Shown: positions 41,200-53,645 of the stretch, piece after piece
Numbering within the stretch: the first letter of the stretch is position 1
How the letters are laid out: each line of letters opens with the position of its first letter
Assembly: GCA_020541345.1 (NCBI GenBank)
Contig: CP045239.1
Span: 806,001-870,000 of the forward strand
Direction of reading: 5' to 3'
Source: Candidatus Ecksteinia adelgidicola
GTDB taxonomy: Bacteria; Pseudomonadota; Gammaproteobacteria; Enterobacterales; Enterobacteriaceae
Length of the DNA: 64,000 nucleotides
Made by a program: the position numbers and the translations under genes
The notes under the pieces: generated by a model
What the model was told of the DNA's origin: nothing
Seen by the model: only the letters and a program-made list of their open reading frames with translations
Database searches by the model: none

Positions 41200-43279
41200 A
41201 AAAACTTTTCTAGTAGAAATTGGAACAGAAGATCTACCATCAAAAGCTGTTCGTTCTTTAGCAGAATCTTTTTGTTATCATTTTACTATGGAACTAAAAA
41301 ATATTAAGCTTTCATATGGATTAGTAAAATGGTTTGCAACCCCTCGTCGCTTAACATTAAAAATAGAAGATTTAAACACACTACAACCTAATAAAATTAT
41401 TGAAAAACGAGGGCCAGCAATTAACGACGCATTTGATTCTAGAGGTAAATTAACTAAATCAGCTATTAGTTGGATGAATATTTATAACATAAATATCAAT
41501 AAAACAGAACGCCTAATAACGAAAAAAGGTGAATGGCTTTTGTATCGTACTTATATTAAAGGCGATCTTACAAAGAACATTTTAATTAAAATAGTAAATA
41601 TATCATTATCTAAATTACCAATTTTAAAATTAATGCGATGGGGAAATTCTAAAGCAAAATTTATTCGACCAGTTCGTACAGTTTCTCTCCTTCTAGGAGA
41701 AGAATTAATTTCTGGTATTGTATTAGGAGTTGAATCTTCTCGGATTATACACGGTCATCGTTTTATGGGTGAAATCAATATTTTTCTCAGTCATGCTAAT
41801 CAATATCCAGAAATTTTATTAAAAAAAGGAAGAGTAATCGCTGATTATGAAGAACGAAAAAAAATTATTCAACGAGATGCTGAACTAGCAGCTATGAAAA
41901 TTGGTGGAAAAGTTGATTTAAATGAAGAATTATTAGAAGAGGTTACATCACTAGTAGAATGGCCAGTAGTATTGATAGCTAAATTTGAAAAGAAGTTCTT
42001 AACACTGCCTGTAGAAGCCTTAGTTACAACCATGCAAGAAAACCAAAAATATTTTTCAGTGTATGATTATTTCGGCAATCTTTTACCAAATTTTATTTTT
42101 GTTAGTAATGTTCAATCAAAAGATCCAAAAAAAATTATTAATGGAAATGAAAAAGTAGTACGTTCACGTTTATCTGATATCGATTTTTTTTTTAAAACAG
42201 ATTGTAAAAAAAAATTAGAAGATTATCTTCCAAAATTAAACACTGTTTTATTTGAAAATAAATTAGGCAGTATGAGAGATAAAACTCATCGTATTACAAT
42301 TTTAACTAGTTTGATTGCTAATAAAATTAACGCTAATATTAAGTATGCCACCCGTGCGGGACTTTTATCAAAATGTGATTTGATGACTCATATGGTTTTT
42401 GAATTGCCTAATATACAAGGTATAATGGGAATGCATTATGCTCGTAATGATGGTGAAGAAGAAGAAGTTGCTATTGCAATAAATGAACAATATCAACCAC
42501 GTTTTTATGGAGATAATTTACCGCAATCACTAGTCGGATGTTCACTTTCAATTGCTGATAAAATAGATACTTTAGTAGGTATGATTGGTATTCATAAGTA
42601 TCCAAAAAGCGATAAAGATCCATTTGGTTTGCGACGTATTGCATTAGGGATCATTCGTATTATAATTAATAAAAATTTATCATTAGATTTATTTTCTTTA
42701 ATTGAACAAACAGTAGAATTATATAATAACAAATTAACAAATATTAAAGTTGTTGAGGATATAAAAAAATTTATATTTGTTCGAGCACGAATTTGGTATG
42801 AAGAATCAGGATATATGATAGATACTATTCAATCTGTTTTGATATGTCAACCGAATAAACCTATTGATTTTGATGCTCGAATTAAAGCTATCGATTATTT
42901 TAGAACTTTAAAAGATTTATCAAAATTAATTTTAATTAATAAACGTATTTCTAACATTTTATCTAAATCTACTGACACATTAAATCATCATATAAAATCT
43001 TCAGCATTAATAGAAGTTGCTGAAATTCAATTAGTTAATTATTTTATAGTATTACAAGATAAACTCAATCCATATCTTATCGTTGGTAATTATCAGCAAG
43101 TTCTTTGTGAATTAATGTCTTTACATGAGTTAATAGATAATTTTTTTGAGAATGTAATGGTTTTTACAGAAAATCAGTTTATCCGTATCAATCGTTTAAC
43201 TTTATTAAATCACATACGCAACATTTTTTTAAAAGTAGCAGATTTTTCTTTACTACATACTTATAAGAATGATAAGTAA
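41192..43279 (+). CDS. glyS: Glycyl-tRNA synthetase beta subunit
   Basis: GlyS provides tRNA recognition for the alpha2-beta2 glycyl-tRNA synthetase. Its 695 aa are close to 689 in E. coli. The start [18 protein letters not shown], the segments [47 protein letters not shown] and [14 protein letters not shown] are family hallmarks. An HD-type region follows, with [23 protein letters not shown] and [19 protein letters not shown]. The C-terminal part resembles DALR-type anticodon-binding domains and is less conserved. It starts inside the last codons of glyQ (ATG of CATGACTAA). The pair forms a two-gene operon with 3.9 kb of gene-free DNA after it. Confidence 0.97.
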   Translation: MTKKTFLVEIGTEDLPSKAVRSLAESFCYHFTMELKNIKLSYGLVKWFATPRRLTLKIEDLNTLQPNKIIEKRGPAINDAFDSRGKLTKSAISWMNIYNININKTERLITKKGEWLLYRTYIKGDLTKNILIKIVNISLSKLPILKLMRWGNSKAKFIRPVRTVSLLLGEELISGIVLGVESSRIIHGHRFMGEINIFLSHANQYPEILLKKGRVIADYEERKKIIQRDAELAAMKIGGKVDLNEELLEEVTSLVEWPVVLIAKFEKKFLTLPVEALVTTMQENQKYFSVYDYFGNLLPNFIFVSNVQSKDPKKIINGNEKVVRSRLSDIDFFFKTDCKKKLEDYLPKLNTVLFENKLGSMRDKTHRITILTSLIANKINANIKYATRAGLLSKCDLMTHMVFELPNIQGIMGMHYARNDGEEEEVAIAINEQYQPRFYGDNLPQSLVGCSLSIADKIDTLVGMIGIHKYPKSDKDPFGLRRIALGIIRIIINKNLSLDLFSLIEQTVELYNNKLTNIKVVEDIKKFIFVRARIWYEESGYMIDTIQSVLICQPNKPIDFDARIKAIDYFRTLKDLSKLILINKRISNILSKSTDTLNHHIKSSALIEVAEIQLVNYFIVLQDKLNPYLIVGNYQQVLCELMSLHELIDNFFENVMVFTENQFIRINRLTLLNHIRNIFLKVADFSLLHTYKNDK

Positions 43280-45497
43280 ACGTTATAAATAAATTTTTTT
43301 CTTTTTATAAATAAAAAAATATTTATTAATAATTACTACAATTTGTAATATAATTATCTTATTAGTTTTAATTAGTTTTAATGTAATTTTATAATAAAAC
43401 TAACTTAACTTTGTATTTAAAAATATTTTTATATTTAAATATAATAGTTAACTTAATTGTTTTTTTAATTAAATTGTTTATTTTTTTTAAAATGAATTAA
43501 ATATCATGTAAAATATTTTTAAAACATAAATAAATTTTTAATATTTTAATAATTTTATAAAAAATGTTATTAATGATTAATTTTAAAATATTAATACTTA
43601 AAAATATATAAATTTTTAAATTTTATTTAAATAAATTATTTATTATATAAAAAATTTTATTTTTGTTTTTTATTTTACTTAATGAGTATTATTATAGGAT
43701 TCACATAAATAATTATAAAATATAACATTGTTTAATATGAATGCAAGATGTAAACAATCACTTAATATTAATATTAATGTTTAAACTATATGTATTGATA
43801 TTAAATAACATCAAATAATTTTATGTATTATTATTAATGATATTAAACATAGTTTATTTAACAAGTTACTTTTTATAATATTTAACAATATATTTTACAA
43901 AAATTAATTGTTTTAAAATAAAATTTTATATGATAAAAATATAATAAATCATCGAACAAAATTTACAATTATAAAAAAATAATAAAATAATTTTATTTTT
44001 ATTAATAACATTGTATAAATATTGTCATTATACTAAATAGTATTAGATGTAATTTAATATTTTAAGAAACAATATTTATTTTCAATAAAATAATAATTTT
44101 ATATTTAACATGTTCTAAATACTAATTTTAGAATTTTTTTAAAATGTATTAAAATAATAAATTTTATTTATTATTATAAATATTTTATTAATTTTTAATA
44201 GTAATTATATTTATTTAAAATATTATTAATTTATATATTTATAAAATTATCATTATAATAAAATTTAATATCAAGTTATAAAACAATTTATTATTAAAAA
44301 TATACATGATTTTTTTTTAAAATTTTTAATTAAAATATTATAATGTTCCTTAAAATTTTAAATCATTGTTAATATATTTTATTCACATTTATAAATAAAT
44401 TAAATATTAAAAAATTAATAGTTTACATATAATAAAACATATTATTTTAAATAAAACTTTAATGATTAATGATTGATATTATCATTATAATTATTTCATG
44501 AGTAAAATATATGATATTAATATATATTAACAATATAATTATATATGTTAGATATATATTATTTATTGATAATTAATTGTTGTTTTACTATTAATAAAAA
44601 TACATTTGATATTTTTAATTTTATAAATTAATATTAACTATAATATTTGTATATTATATAAACGAAACAATATATTATTCATCTAATATATTTACTTTAC
44701 TATCAATAATACTTTTCTTATTTTTATAAAAAAACATATCTATTAATATATTCTTGCTAAGAATTAAATGTGTATAGATAAAACATCAGATAAATAAAAA
44801 AATATATTTAGAATTAAATTCTATCTAATATTGATTTTTATTTTATTAGTTTTTATTAAAAGATAATGTGTTTTTGAAGTACAGAAAACTATTAATAAAA
44901 CTTACAATTAAATAATATAAATTTATTTTTTAATCTAATTTTAAAAATATTAATTCAAGTTAAAAATGTTGTTTAAATTATTATTTTTACAAATAAAATT
45001 ATTATAATTTTAAGTTAAAATTATAATTATATAAGATAGAATAAATAAGATAATTAAATATTAAATTAGTATGTATTAAGAAAAGATGATTCTTATTACA
45101 ATTAATAATATCTAATAAAATTCATATTAACATTACGAAATAATATATTAGTACTTAATTAATAAATATTAGTAAAATTTTGGTATCTAATAAGATAAAC
45201 TATTTTTATTTAAATAAAATATTTATCAATCAGTAATAAAAAATTTATTTAAAATGGTAATTATATTATAATATTATTTTTTATTACTAGTAACAATATC
45301 TAAATCGTTATTTTCAATTAAAAAATACATATGATTTTATAGTTTTTTATAATAAAAAATTATCAAAAATAAGTTATAATATTATTATATAAATGACATT
45401 ATAATGTTAGTAAATTTTACTTTTTAAATAAATTATTTTTTTACTAAAATATATATTTATTATAAAATAATCATAATTATAATTTTAATATAATGAT

Positions 45498-45543
45498 AAA
45501 ATTGTTATTGTAAAAATACTAAAATTGTTATTGTAAAAATACT
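45498..45543. repeat. Two-copy 23 bp direct tandem repeat
   Basis: AAATTGTTATTGTAAAAATACTA repeats with a 23 bp period, the two copies being essentially identical. It lies in noncoding DNA about 65 bases before a perfect inverted repeat. Confidence 0.8.
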
Positions 45544-45608
45544 AATAAATAAAATTCAATATAAATTTTATTAAATTTTTTAATATTCTTTAAAATTAAT
45601 TTTTAATC

Positions 45609-45639
45609 AAATGATATTTTTTATGTAAAAATATCATTT
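45609..45639. repeat. Perfect 13 bp inverted repeat (hairpin)
   Basis: The arms AAATGATATTTTT (45609-45621) and AAAAATATCATTT (45627-45639) flank the loop TATGT. It could form a hairpin in RNA of either strand. It lacks a G+C-rich stem, so terminator function is uncertain, though it sits between convergent genes. Confidence 0.65.
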
Positions 45640-47176
45640 ATTACATTTGAATACAATTTAAAATTTTTTTTATATAACTAAATATTAATACAATATAAAT
45701 ACTAAATTAATATAAGAATATATATTCTTAATATTTTTAATGATAAATAAAAATATTGTTCTGTTATTTTAGATGTAATTTAATTATATACTAAAAATCA
45801 AAATATATTTATTAAATAACATTTTTGTTATAATAAATATTAGTATTTATATTTATTAAAATAAATTATTCGTTTTATTTTTTATAATATAAAAATAATC
45901 TTTATATAAAATATATAATTTTTTTAATTTTTAATTACTATTTAAATAATTACAATACAAATATATTTTAAATTTTTTTTATTAAATATTACTCATAATA
46001 AAATTTTTTTATATTTAATTCTTTTTTTTTAATGTAAATATTTAATTATTATATTTATTAATTTAATTTACTTTTAGGTATAAATATGAATTACATATAT
46101 TTTTTATAAAAAAATATTAATATTTTATTAAATAAATTATATTTATTTAAAGATTTTTCTGTTTGAAGTATTCGTTTTATAACTTTACATTCATTATAAT
46201 AAGAAATTTATCTTATAAAGAACTTATTTTATGATGATATATATTAATATTTATCTTTTATCAAAAAATTACATGCATATTATATTATTTAATATATGAA
46301 ATAACGTTTATTTTAAATTTATACATAATTTAACATAAATAAAAATATTTTAAATTATAAATATTTATTAAAAATAGTGTGTTAAATTATTTTAAAAAAA
46401 ACTATTTAATAAAATATATCATATTTATATAGTCAATGTTGTCTACATTAATATTTATACTTTTAATTGTTTATAATTTTTTATTAAATTAATTATTAAA
46501 TTTTTAATAATGTTAAATATTAAAAAATTTGTTTTTTTATTAAAATAAACTAATATGTTTTAATATTTTTTTATATTTTAATGAATATAATTAAAGTTAA
46601 TAAATAATATAAAAAATGTTTTTTATTTTTCACTATTATATTGTTTTATACGCGTAAATATTTAAATATTATATCTATAAATATAAAAATCTAAAATAGT
46701 TTTTAATACTTATCTATTTTTTTGATACTGATTTATCTTGAATAGATATTTTGAGAATAAGTTTTTAATATTATAAATGATTACTATTTATAAGTAAAAA
46801 CCTAACTATAATAATATAAAATAGATCGTATCACATAATAAATAGCATATATTTAATTAAAATAAAAATTTTTTTATAGATGAAATAATTAAACAAACAG
46901 TGTGATATTATTGATAATTAAAATAATATTATAAGTTTTTTGCATTATAGAAAATATTATAACATAACATAAATTTTTTATGATTATTTCATGCAATGAT
47001 ACTATGTAATATTTTTTATGATTAATAAGTAATATTTTTATTAATCAATTCAATATATATTCGTTTATTTTAAAAATAACATTATATTGATGATATTATC
47101 TATAAATGTGCTATTAACGATATTTTAAAATAATATAGTCAATTAATATAATATTAAATTTTATATGTTTATTGCA

Positions 47177-48559
47177 TTATTCAGTATTGTAATATGATCC
47201 GGCATAATTATCAAATCTTGAATACTTTCCGTTAAAGATTAAACGTATAGTTCCAATAGGACCGTTACGCTGTTTACCTAAAATAATTTCAGCGATACCC
47301 TTTGTATTACTATTTTCATGATAAAGTTCATCACGATAAATAAAAATAATTAAATCAGCATCTTGCTCAATAGAACCAGACTCACGAAGATCAGAGTTTA
47401 CTGGTCTTTTGTCTGCACGTTGCTCTAGACTTCGATTTAATTGTGATAGTGCGACGACTGGAACTTGTAATTCTTTTGCTAACGATTTTAAAGAACGAGA
47501 AATTTCAGCAATTTCTAATGTTCGATTATCGGATAAAGATGGTACACGCATTAATTGTAAATAATCAATCATAATTAAACTTAATCCATCATTTTCTCGA
47601 AAAATACGCCGTGCACGAGAACGTAACTCAGTTGGTGTTAAACCAGAAGAATCATCAATGTACATATTTCTTTTTTTAAGTAAAAGAGCCATCGTACTTG
47701 AGATACGAGCCCAATCTTCATCATTAAGCTGTCCAGTTCGAATGCGTGTTTGATCGACACGAGATAAAGATCCAAGAATTCGCATCATAATTTGATCATT
47801 AGGCATTTCTAAGCTAAAAATGAGAACTGGTTTTTCTTGAGTCATTGCAGCATATTCGCATAAATTCATTGCAAAAGTAGTTTTTCCCATTGATGGACGA
47901 GAAGCAACAATAATTAGATCAGATTTTTGCAAACCAGCAGTTTTTTTATTGAGATCTTGATAACCAGTATCAATACCAGTAATGCCACTATTTGGTTGTT
48001 GATATAACTTTTTAATATTTAACATAGTATTTTCTAAAATACGATCAATGCTTTTTGGACCATCGTTTTTGCTAGCATGATTTTCAGCGATTTGAAAAAC
48101 ACGAGATTCTGCTAAATCTAACAAATCATCGCTACTGCGTCCTTGTGGATTATATCCAGCATCAGCAATTTCATTCGCTACTGAAATCATTTCTCTAACT
48201 ATAGCGCGTTCACGAACAATATCAGCATAAGCATTAATATTAGCAGCGCTAGGAGTATTTTTTGATAGTTCTGCTAAATAAGCAAAACCTCCTACTACAT
48301 CTAATTTATTTTTTTGTTCTAACGATTCAGATAATGTAATTAAATCAATTGGTTTACTCATTTCTAATAAGCATTGCATTTCAATAAAAATAATACGATG
48401 TGAATAAGTAAAAAAATGTTTAGCAATAATACGTTCTGATATGTTCTCCCAACGTTCATTATCAAGCATTAACCCTCCTAATACTGACTGCTCTGCTTCT
48501 AATGAATGTGGTGGCATTTTTAATAAATCTATTTGTAAATCTTTTGAATGATTTTTCAT
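47177..48559 (-). CDS. dnaB: Replicative DNA helicase
   Basis: DnaB is the hexameric helicase that unwinds DNA at the fork and recruits primase. Its 460 aa compare with 471 in E. coli; the difference is mostly in the N-terminal tail. The N-terminal domain (about 15-130) includes PPHSLEAEQSVLGGLMLDNERWE, followed by the linker helix and a RecA-like motor. Walker A is in ASRPSMGKTTF near residues 218-228, Walker B in LIMIDYLQLM, and later motifs are AEISRSLKSLAKELQVPVVALSQLNRS and SDLRESGSIEQDADLIIFI. No Shine-Dalgarno is visible before the ATG. The gene stands alone. Confidence 0.98.
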   Translation of the reverse strand: MKNHSKDLQIDLLKMPPHSLEAEQSVLGGLMLDNERWENISERIIAKHFFTYSHRIIFIEMQCLLEMSKPIDLITLSESLEQKNKLDVVGGFAYLAELSKNTPSAANINAYADIVRERAIVREMISVANEIADAGYNPQGRSSDDLLDLAESRVFQIAENHASKNDGPKSIDRILENTMLNIKKLYQQPNSGITGIDTGYQDLNKKTAGLQKSDLIIVASRPSMGKTTFAMNLCEYAAMTQEKPVLIFSLEMPNDQIMMRILGSLSRVDQTRIRTGQLNDEDWARISSTMALLLKKRNMYIDDSSGLTPTELRSRARRIFRENDGLSLIMIDYLQLMRVPSLSDNRTLEIAEISRSLKSLAKELQVPVVALSQLNRSLEQRADKRPVNSDLRESGSIEQDADLIIFIYRDELYHENSNTKGIAEIILGKQRNGPIGTIRLIFNGKYSRFDNYAGSYYNTE

Positions 48560-50819
48560 TTTATTTATATTGAATTTTTTATTTTTATGACATGTAGCGT
48601 TTTGTTAATTTAATAATAAATAACTATTTAAATACATAAACATATATAATATTTTATAAACAATGTATATTTTTAATAATGTTCATTGTAATGTATAAAC
48701 AATTTATTCTTACTAAACAACTAAACTTATATTATAATAAATACATTTTTAATTATATGAATTTAAACGTAATTATATAAATTATTTTTAATAAATAATA
48801 ATTTTAATTATCTATAATAGAAATGATACAATTATTTTTTATTTTTTATAAGATTTTATAGTTTTATAATTTTATCATATTAATATTTATAAAACTTACA
48901 TTTTAAATAAAATTAAAATGTTTTACTTGAGTATTAAATAATAAATTTATTTAAACTTAACTATTATTATCCATAAATAATTTAATATAGAACTTAGTTT
49001 TAGTTATATTATTAATATTAATTTAAATATATAATAAATGATTTTAATATTATATTTCATTAAAAAAATCATTTAAATAAAAAATTAAAATATTACGTAT
49101 TTTTTATTTTCTAATATTTTTATTTAAAATTTTATATTTTGTATAATTTATAATAAGATACCGTGCGCTATATCTATTAAGACAATTATTTAAACATTAA
49201 GCTTTTATAACTATTTTTTAACATTTTTAAAAATTTTTTTATTAAAAAATAAATAATTCATATTATATAATAATATTTTTATTAATTTAATTAAACATTA
49301 TTAATTATTTTAAATTAATAAAATATAATAAATAAGTTTATAATTATTATTTATATTTTATTATTCTATTAATAATATATTAAATTAAATACTTGAAAAA
49401 ATAATAATATTAAATATAGTAAAATACTAATATAATCAAATTATTTTTATGATTATGTAATGAGCTTTATAAGATTTAAAAAATTGAAAATTACTAATGA
49501 AATAAATGTTAAAAATTTTTATAATATAAAATAAATTAAACATGATGTTATATTATAAATATAAATAATTTAATTTATTTAAAAATATAATAATATTATG
49601 CGTTAATATTAATATTTTATTAAATAAAAATACAATTTTAACATATAAAAATATGTATAAAACATAAAATATATTAATATTATAATATTTTTTTGTTTAT
49701 AAAATATGTTAACTAATAATTTTTTTAATATATTAAATAATATGATTAAAAATAATATATTATACAATAAAATTCATGGTATGAATTTATGTTTAAATTA
49801 TAACAATAATATTAAGAATTTTATAAAAAATAATAATATTTTTACTAAAATTTTTAAAAATAATTACATATTAATAAAATAATTTTATTTTCATGTAAAA
49901 ATTTTTTAATATTTTTAATATCATATTTTATTATATATACTAATCATTTTTATTTTATTTTATATAATAAAATATATATAACATAATATAAAAATATTAA
50001 TTTTTTATATAATGCATAAAACAATTTCATTTAATTACATTAACAATATATTAATATTATAAATATATAAAATTTTATTTTATAAAATATACATAATTCT
50101 TTATTTAAAAAAAATGTAATTTAACGTTATAAGTATTTTCTCAATATCATTACTAAGAATTAAAAAAAAATATAGATTAAGACTGTTAATACTATAACTA
50201 ATCATATAAATATTAAAAATGCAGTATAGGAAATATTTTTAGTACTGAAACTTTTAATTAATACTATAAGTATAACGTCAGTTTTTATATTTAATTAACA
50301 AGATAGTAATAATTTTATCAAAACTAATATAGTCAAAATATCGTTATTACTACAAATAGAATTATCATAATCTATAATAAACATTAAATTAATTTTTAAG
50401 GATAAATTAATTTAATTAATATGTCATTTTATACTAAAATAGAAAACAATTCACTAAAAATATAAGTTTTAAATATATGTATATTGTATAATCTGAATAA
50501 TCTTTATTTATAATATAGTATTAATATATAATAGTGATAATTTTTTTTTAAAAAATTTAAAAATAAAAATTTTTTTATAAATTTGTTTTTTAATCGAACT
50601 AATAAATATTATATTTTTTAGATATTAATAGCAATAAAGAAAGTGAATATAAAATTTTTTATTAAATATAATCATTTCTAATATTTTTAAAAAATCACAT
50701 TAATGTGTTCAATTAAAAAATTACATACAAATCAATCGTATTAACCTGTATTACGTTAGTCTAAAATATAAATTTTTTAACATCTAATATTTTTATTAGT
50801 TAACAAATAAGTTGCATCA

Positions 50820-50945
50820 ATTACTATAACTAAGTTTTATGGTGTCAGCTTGTGTTATCGCGATTAATTAAGCTTGAAGTATTTCTCTGTTCATATGTTT
50901 TGTAAATACAAGTTTAAAACTTGTCTGAGTTAATGTATTTAAAAT
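50820..50945. pseudogene. Possible unidentified gene fossil
   Basis: This is about 120 bases of visibly higher G+C inside a desert. The plus strand reads a short piece MVSACVIAIN followed by a stop; the minus strand reads SLINRDNTS and, in another frame, LVIVIDATYLLTNKN. No family is recognisable, so the call rests on composition only. Confidence 0.2.
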
Positions 50946-51178
50946 TATACAATTAGATATAGAATAACTTAAATAATCATTTAATTTTTGTTATTGTTTA
51001 AACATTAAAATATACAAGATCAATATTACGAAAAAATAATGTTTTAACAAACAATAAAGTAAAGATTAATTCTTTAATACTAAATAATTAATTAGAAAAT
51101 TGTGAAGACATACTAAATGTTGCGTTTTTTTTTGATAATGTGATAATACTTTGTGAAATATAATAAATTTTAATTAAA

Positions 51179-51220
51179 ATATTATTTAATGTATTTGTAA
51201 TATTATTTAATGTATTTGTA
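51179..51220. repeat. Two-copy 21 bp direct tandem repeat
   Basis: ATATTATTTAATGTATTTGTA is repeated with a 21 bp period (51179-51199 and 51200-51220). It is noncoding. Confidence 0.75.
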
Positions 51221-52541
51221 TAATTAAAAATTAAATGTTTAATATTAAAAATTTTATTCATATGGTAATTTTATTTATAAAATCTTTTACTCTTAGAAAG
51301 TGCTATTAGTAGATGAGTGATATTATCTAAAACAAAAAGTAGTATTAAAATAACTTTAGAATTAAAATATACAATATAAATGTTATTATTTAATGAATGT
51401 TATTATTTATAGTTATAAAATGAATAAAACTATTTTTAGCAAATTTAGCTATTACAAAAAATTTTAGAATACTATTTTAATTATTTTAAATTTTATCTTA
51501 GGATAATTATTTAAAAATAGTATTATATTTTTTAGTATTTTCACTAAATAAAAAATCATTAATAACAAAATAGAACAAAAATAAAAAACATGTATTAAAA
51601 AATATTTTTTTAAGAAAATATAAAATATATTTTAAAAAATATTTATAATAATTTTTATATCATAAAAATTATTTATAAACAATATAAAAGTAACATTATA
51701 CTTTACATTTTTTGTAATAAATTAAATAATAATACAAATATTATAATGTATAATTTATATTTATATAACTATAATTTATCTAAACATGAATCTTATAATA
51801 CTTTTATCTTAATTACTATGATATATTATACAATTACACTACTTTATACGATTAGATTAATTGACATTTACATTTAATTTTAAAATAAAATATTGTTTTA
51901 TTTAAATATTTACTAAAAAAAAATACTCATCATAAAATTAATTTAAATAAAAATTTATTATAAATGACGCTATACAAAAACACTATTTTATAAAAAGAAA
52001 TTTTTATAATTTATTTTGTAATTTACATTATTCAAATAAATAGTTATTTCAAAAATATTTAATTATATATTTTATTAATAATTATATGTTTTGTGTTCTT
52101 TTACGTGAAATAATAATAATAATTTTTATTATACTAATTAAAAAATCAAATAACTTAAAAACTTAATAAATTAGAAATTTATCAATATATTGAAATAAAT
52201 ATTTTTGTACACTTTAAATATAATTTATCTTTAGTTGTTTTAAAATTTTATTTACTATAATATTAATATATTTATATTTTTATCTGTTTTAAAGTTTTTT
52301 CATTTATTTTTTTATTTATTAGTATGTACAACGAGCTATAAAAATTGTTTTTAGTAAAATACGTTGTTTTTTTTATATTTTTTATTCATTAAAATATATT
52401 TTTATTATTTATTTTTTTTAATTATACTATATTATTTTCATAAAAAATAATAACTAATTCATAAAATTTATAATTGTTTATTGTATTAATAATTTTTATT
52501 ATTTTAATACATTATTTATAATTTTTATAACAAAAAATTTT

Positions 52542-52575
52542 AGTTATATTAAGAATATAGTTATATTAAGAATAT
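52542..52575. repeat. Two-copy 17 bp direct tandem repeat
   Basis: AGTTATATTAAGAATAT occurs at 52542-52558 and again at 52559-52575 without mismatch. It is noncoding. Confidence 0.75.
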
Positions 52576-53645
52576 ATGATAAAATAATTATAAAAATAAA
52601 TTTTATTTTTTTAAATTATTTTTATTTAATAAAATATATATTAACAAAAACTATTAATTTTATTTTATTATTTATAAAAATAAAATAAATTCATAAGTTA
52701 AAAAATAATTTATTTTTTTATTATAACTATTTTAGTTTATTTTTAACTTTAATAAATATAAATATTTATTATATGTGATAACATTAATATATTAAATTAA
52801 ATAAATAATATAGAAAAAATTTATATAAAATATTATATGATAAATAATGTTATTTTTATATAAAGTATAGTGCTTTATTATTAATTTTTATATTGTATTT
52901 AATATTAAATACATAATATATTATATTAATATATATAGTAATTAAATATAATTAAAATTAATGAAAAACTAATGTAATACTCAATTTAAAATTTATAAAA
53001 CATTAATATGTTTATATAAAAATAAAAATATTAAAAGAAATATAATAACTATCTTGAATACAATAACTATTTTATATATTATTTTTTATATGAAATAATA
53101 TATAATAAGTTTAAATTAATAAATTTTGAATATAATATAAATTTTAAAATAAATAAAGAAATTAATAGAAAATTATTATTAAATTAAATAAATATTTTAA
53201 ATAAAATTTAGTTTTATATTTTTTAATAAAATTACTTAGATATTATATATTATTTCATAATATTTATTTTTTTGTTTTATTAAAGTTTAATAAAATTTTA
53301 CTAAAAGTAACTTATAATAATATTATACTAATTATTTATATATCATACTTTATTACAGAAAACAAAATGATAATTATACTATTTATGTTCATATAAAAAT
53401 CATTTAAAAAAACATAAAAAATTTATTATTGTATAATAACTATTATACTATAACTTATTAAGATATATAATGTACTTAAAACAATTAATAATTTTTTATT
53501 ATCATAGCAATTATTTTTTATATTAATGTAATTTACATGCATATTATATTTATAATTTAAATATAAAATATATTAAATAACATTAAACGTATATAAAAAT
53601 AATATTTAATTTATTATTATTAATTATATTAATATTAATACATTG

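Larger units (their letters stand above)
43280..47176. other. Gene desert between glyS and dnaB
   Basis: These 3.9 kb lie between convergent genes. Features seen: a 23 bp two-copy tandem repeat at 45498-45543 and a perfect 13 bp inverted repeat at 45609-45639. No coding frame, tRNA or convincing terminator was recognised. Confidence 0.6.
48560..53645. other. 5.1 kb gene desert between dnaB and tilS
   Basis: This is the second longest gene-free stretch. Two patches of higher G+C may be gene fossils: 49155-49200 (GATACCGTGCGCTATATC) and 50820-50945 (GGTGTCAGCTTGTGTTATCG). Both have stops in all frames over longer distances. Two-copy tandem repeats are at 51179-51220 (21 bp period) and 52542-52575 (17 bp period). 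No tRNA or intact frame is seen. Confidence 0.6.

Noticed and set aside
43285-43322. Imperfect hairpin of T and A runs after glyS as a terminator
   Set aside because: The stem is almost only A-T pairs with mismatches, and similar structures occur by chance throughout the spacers.
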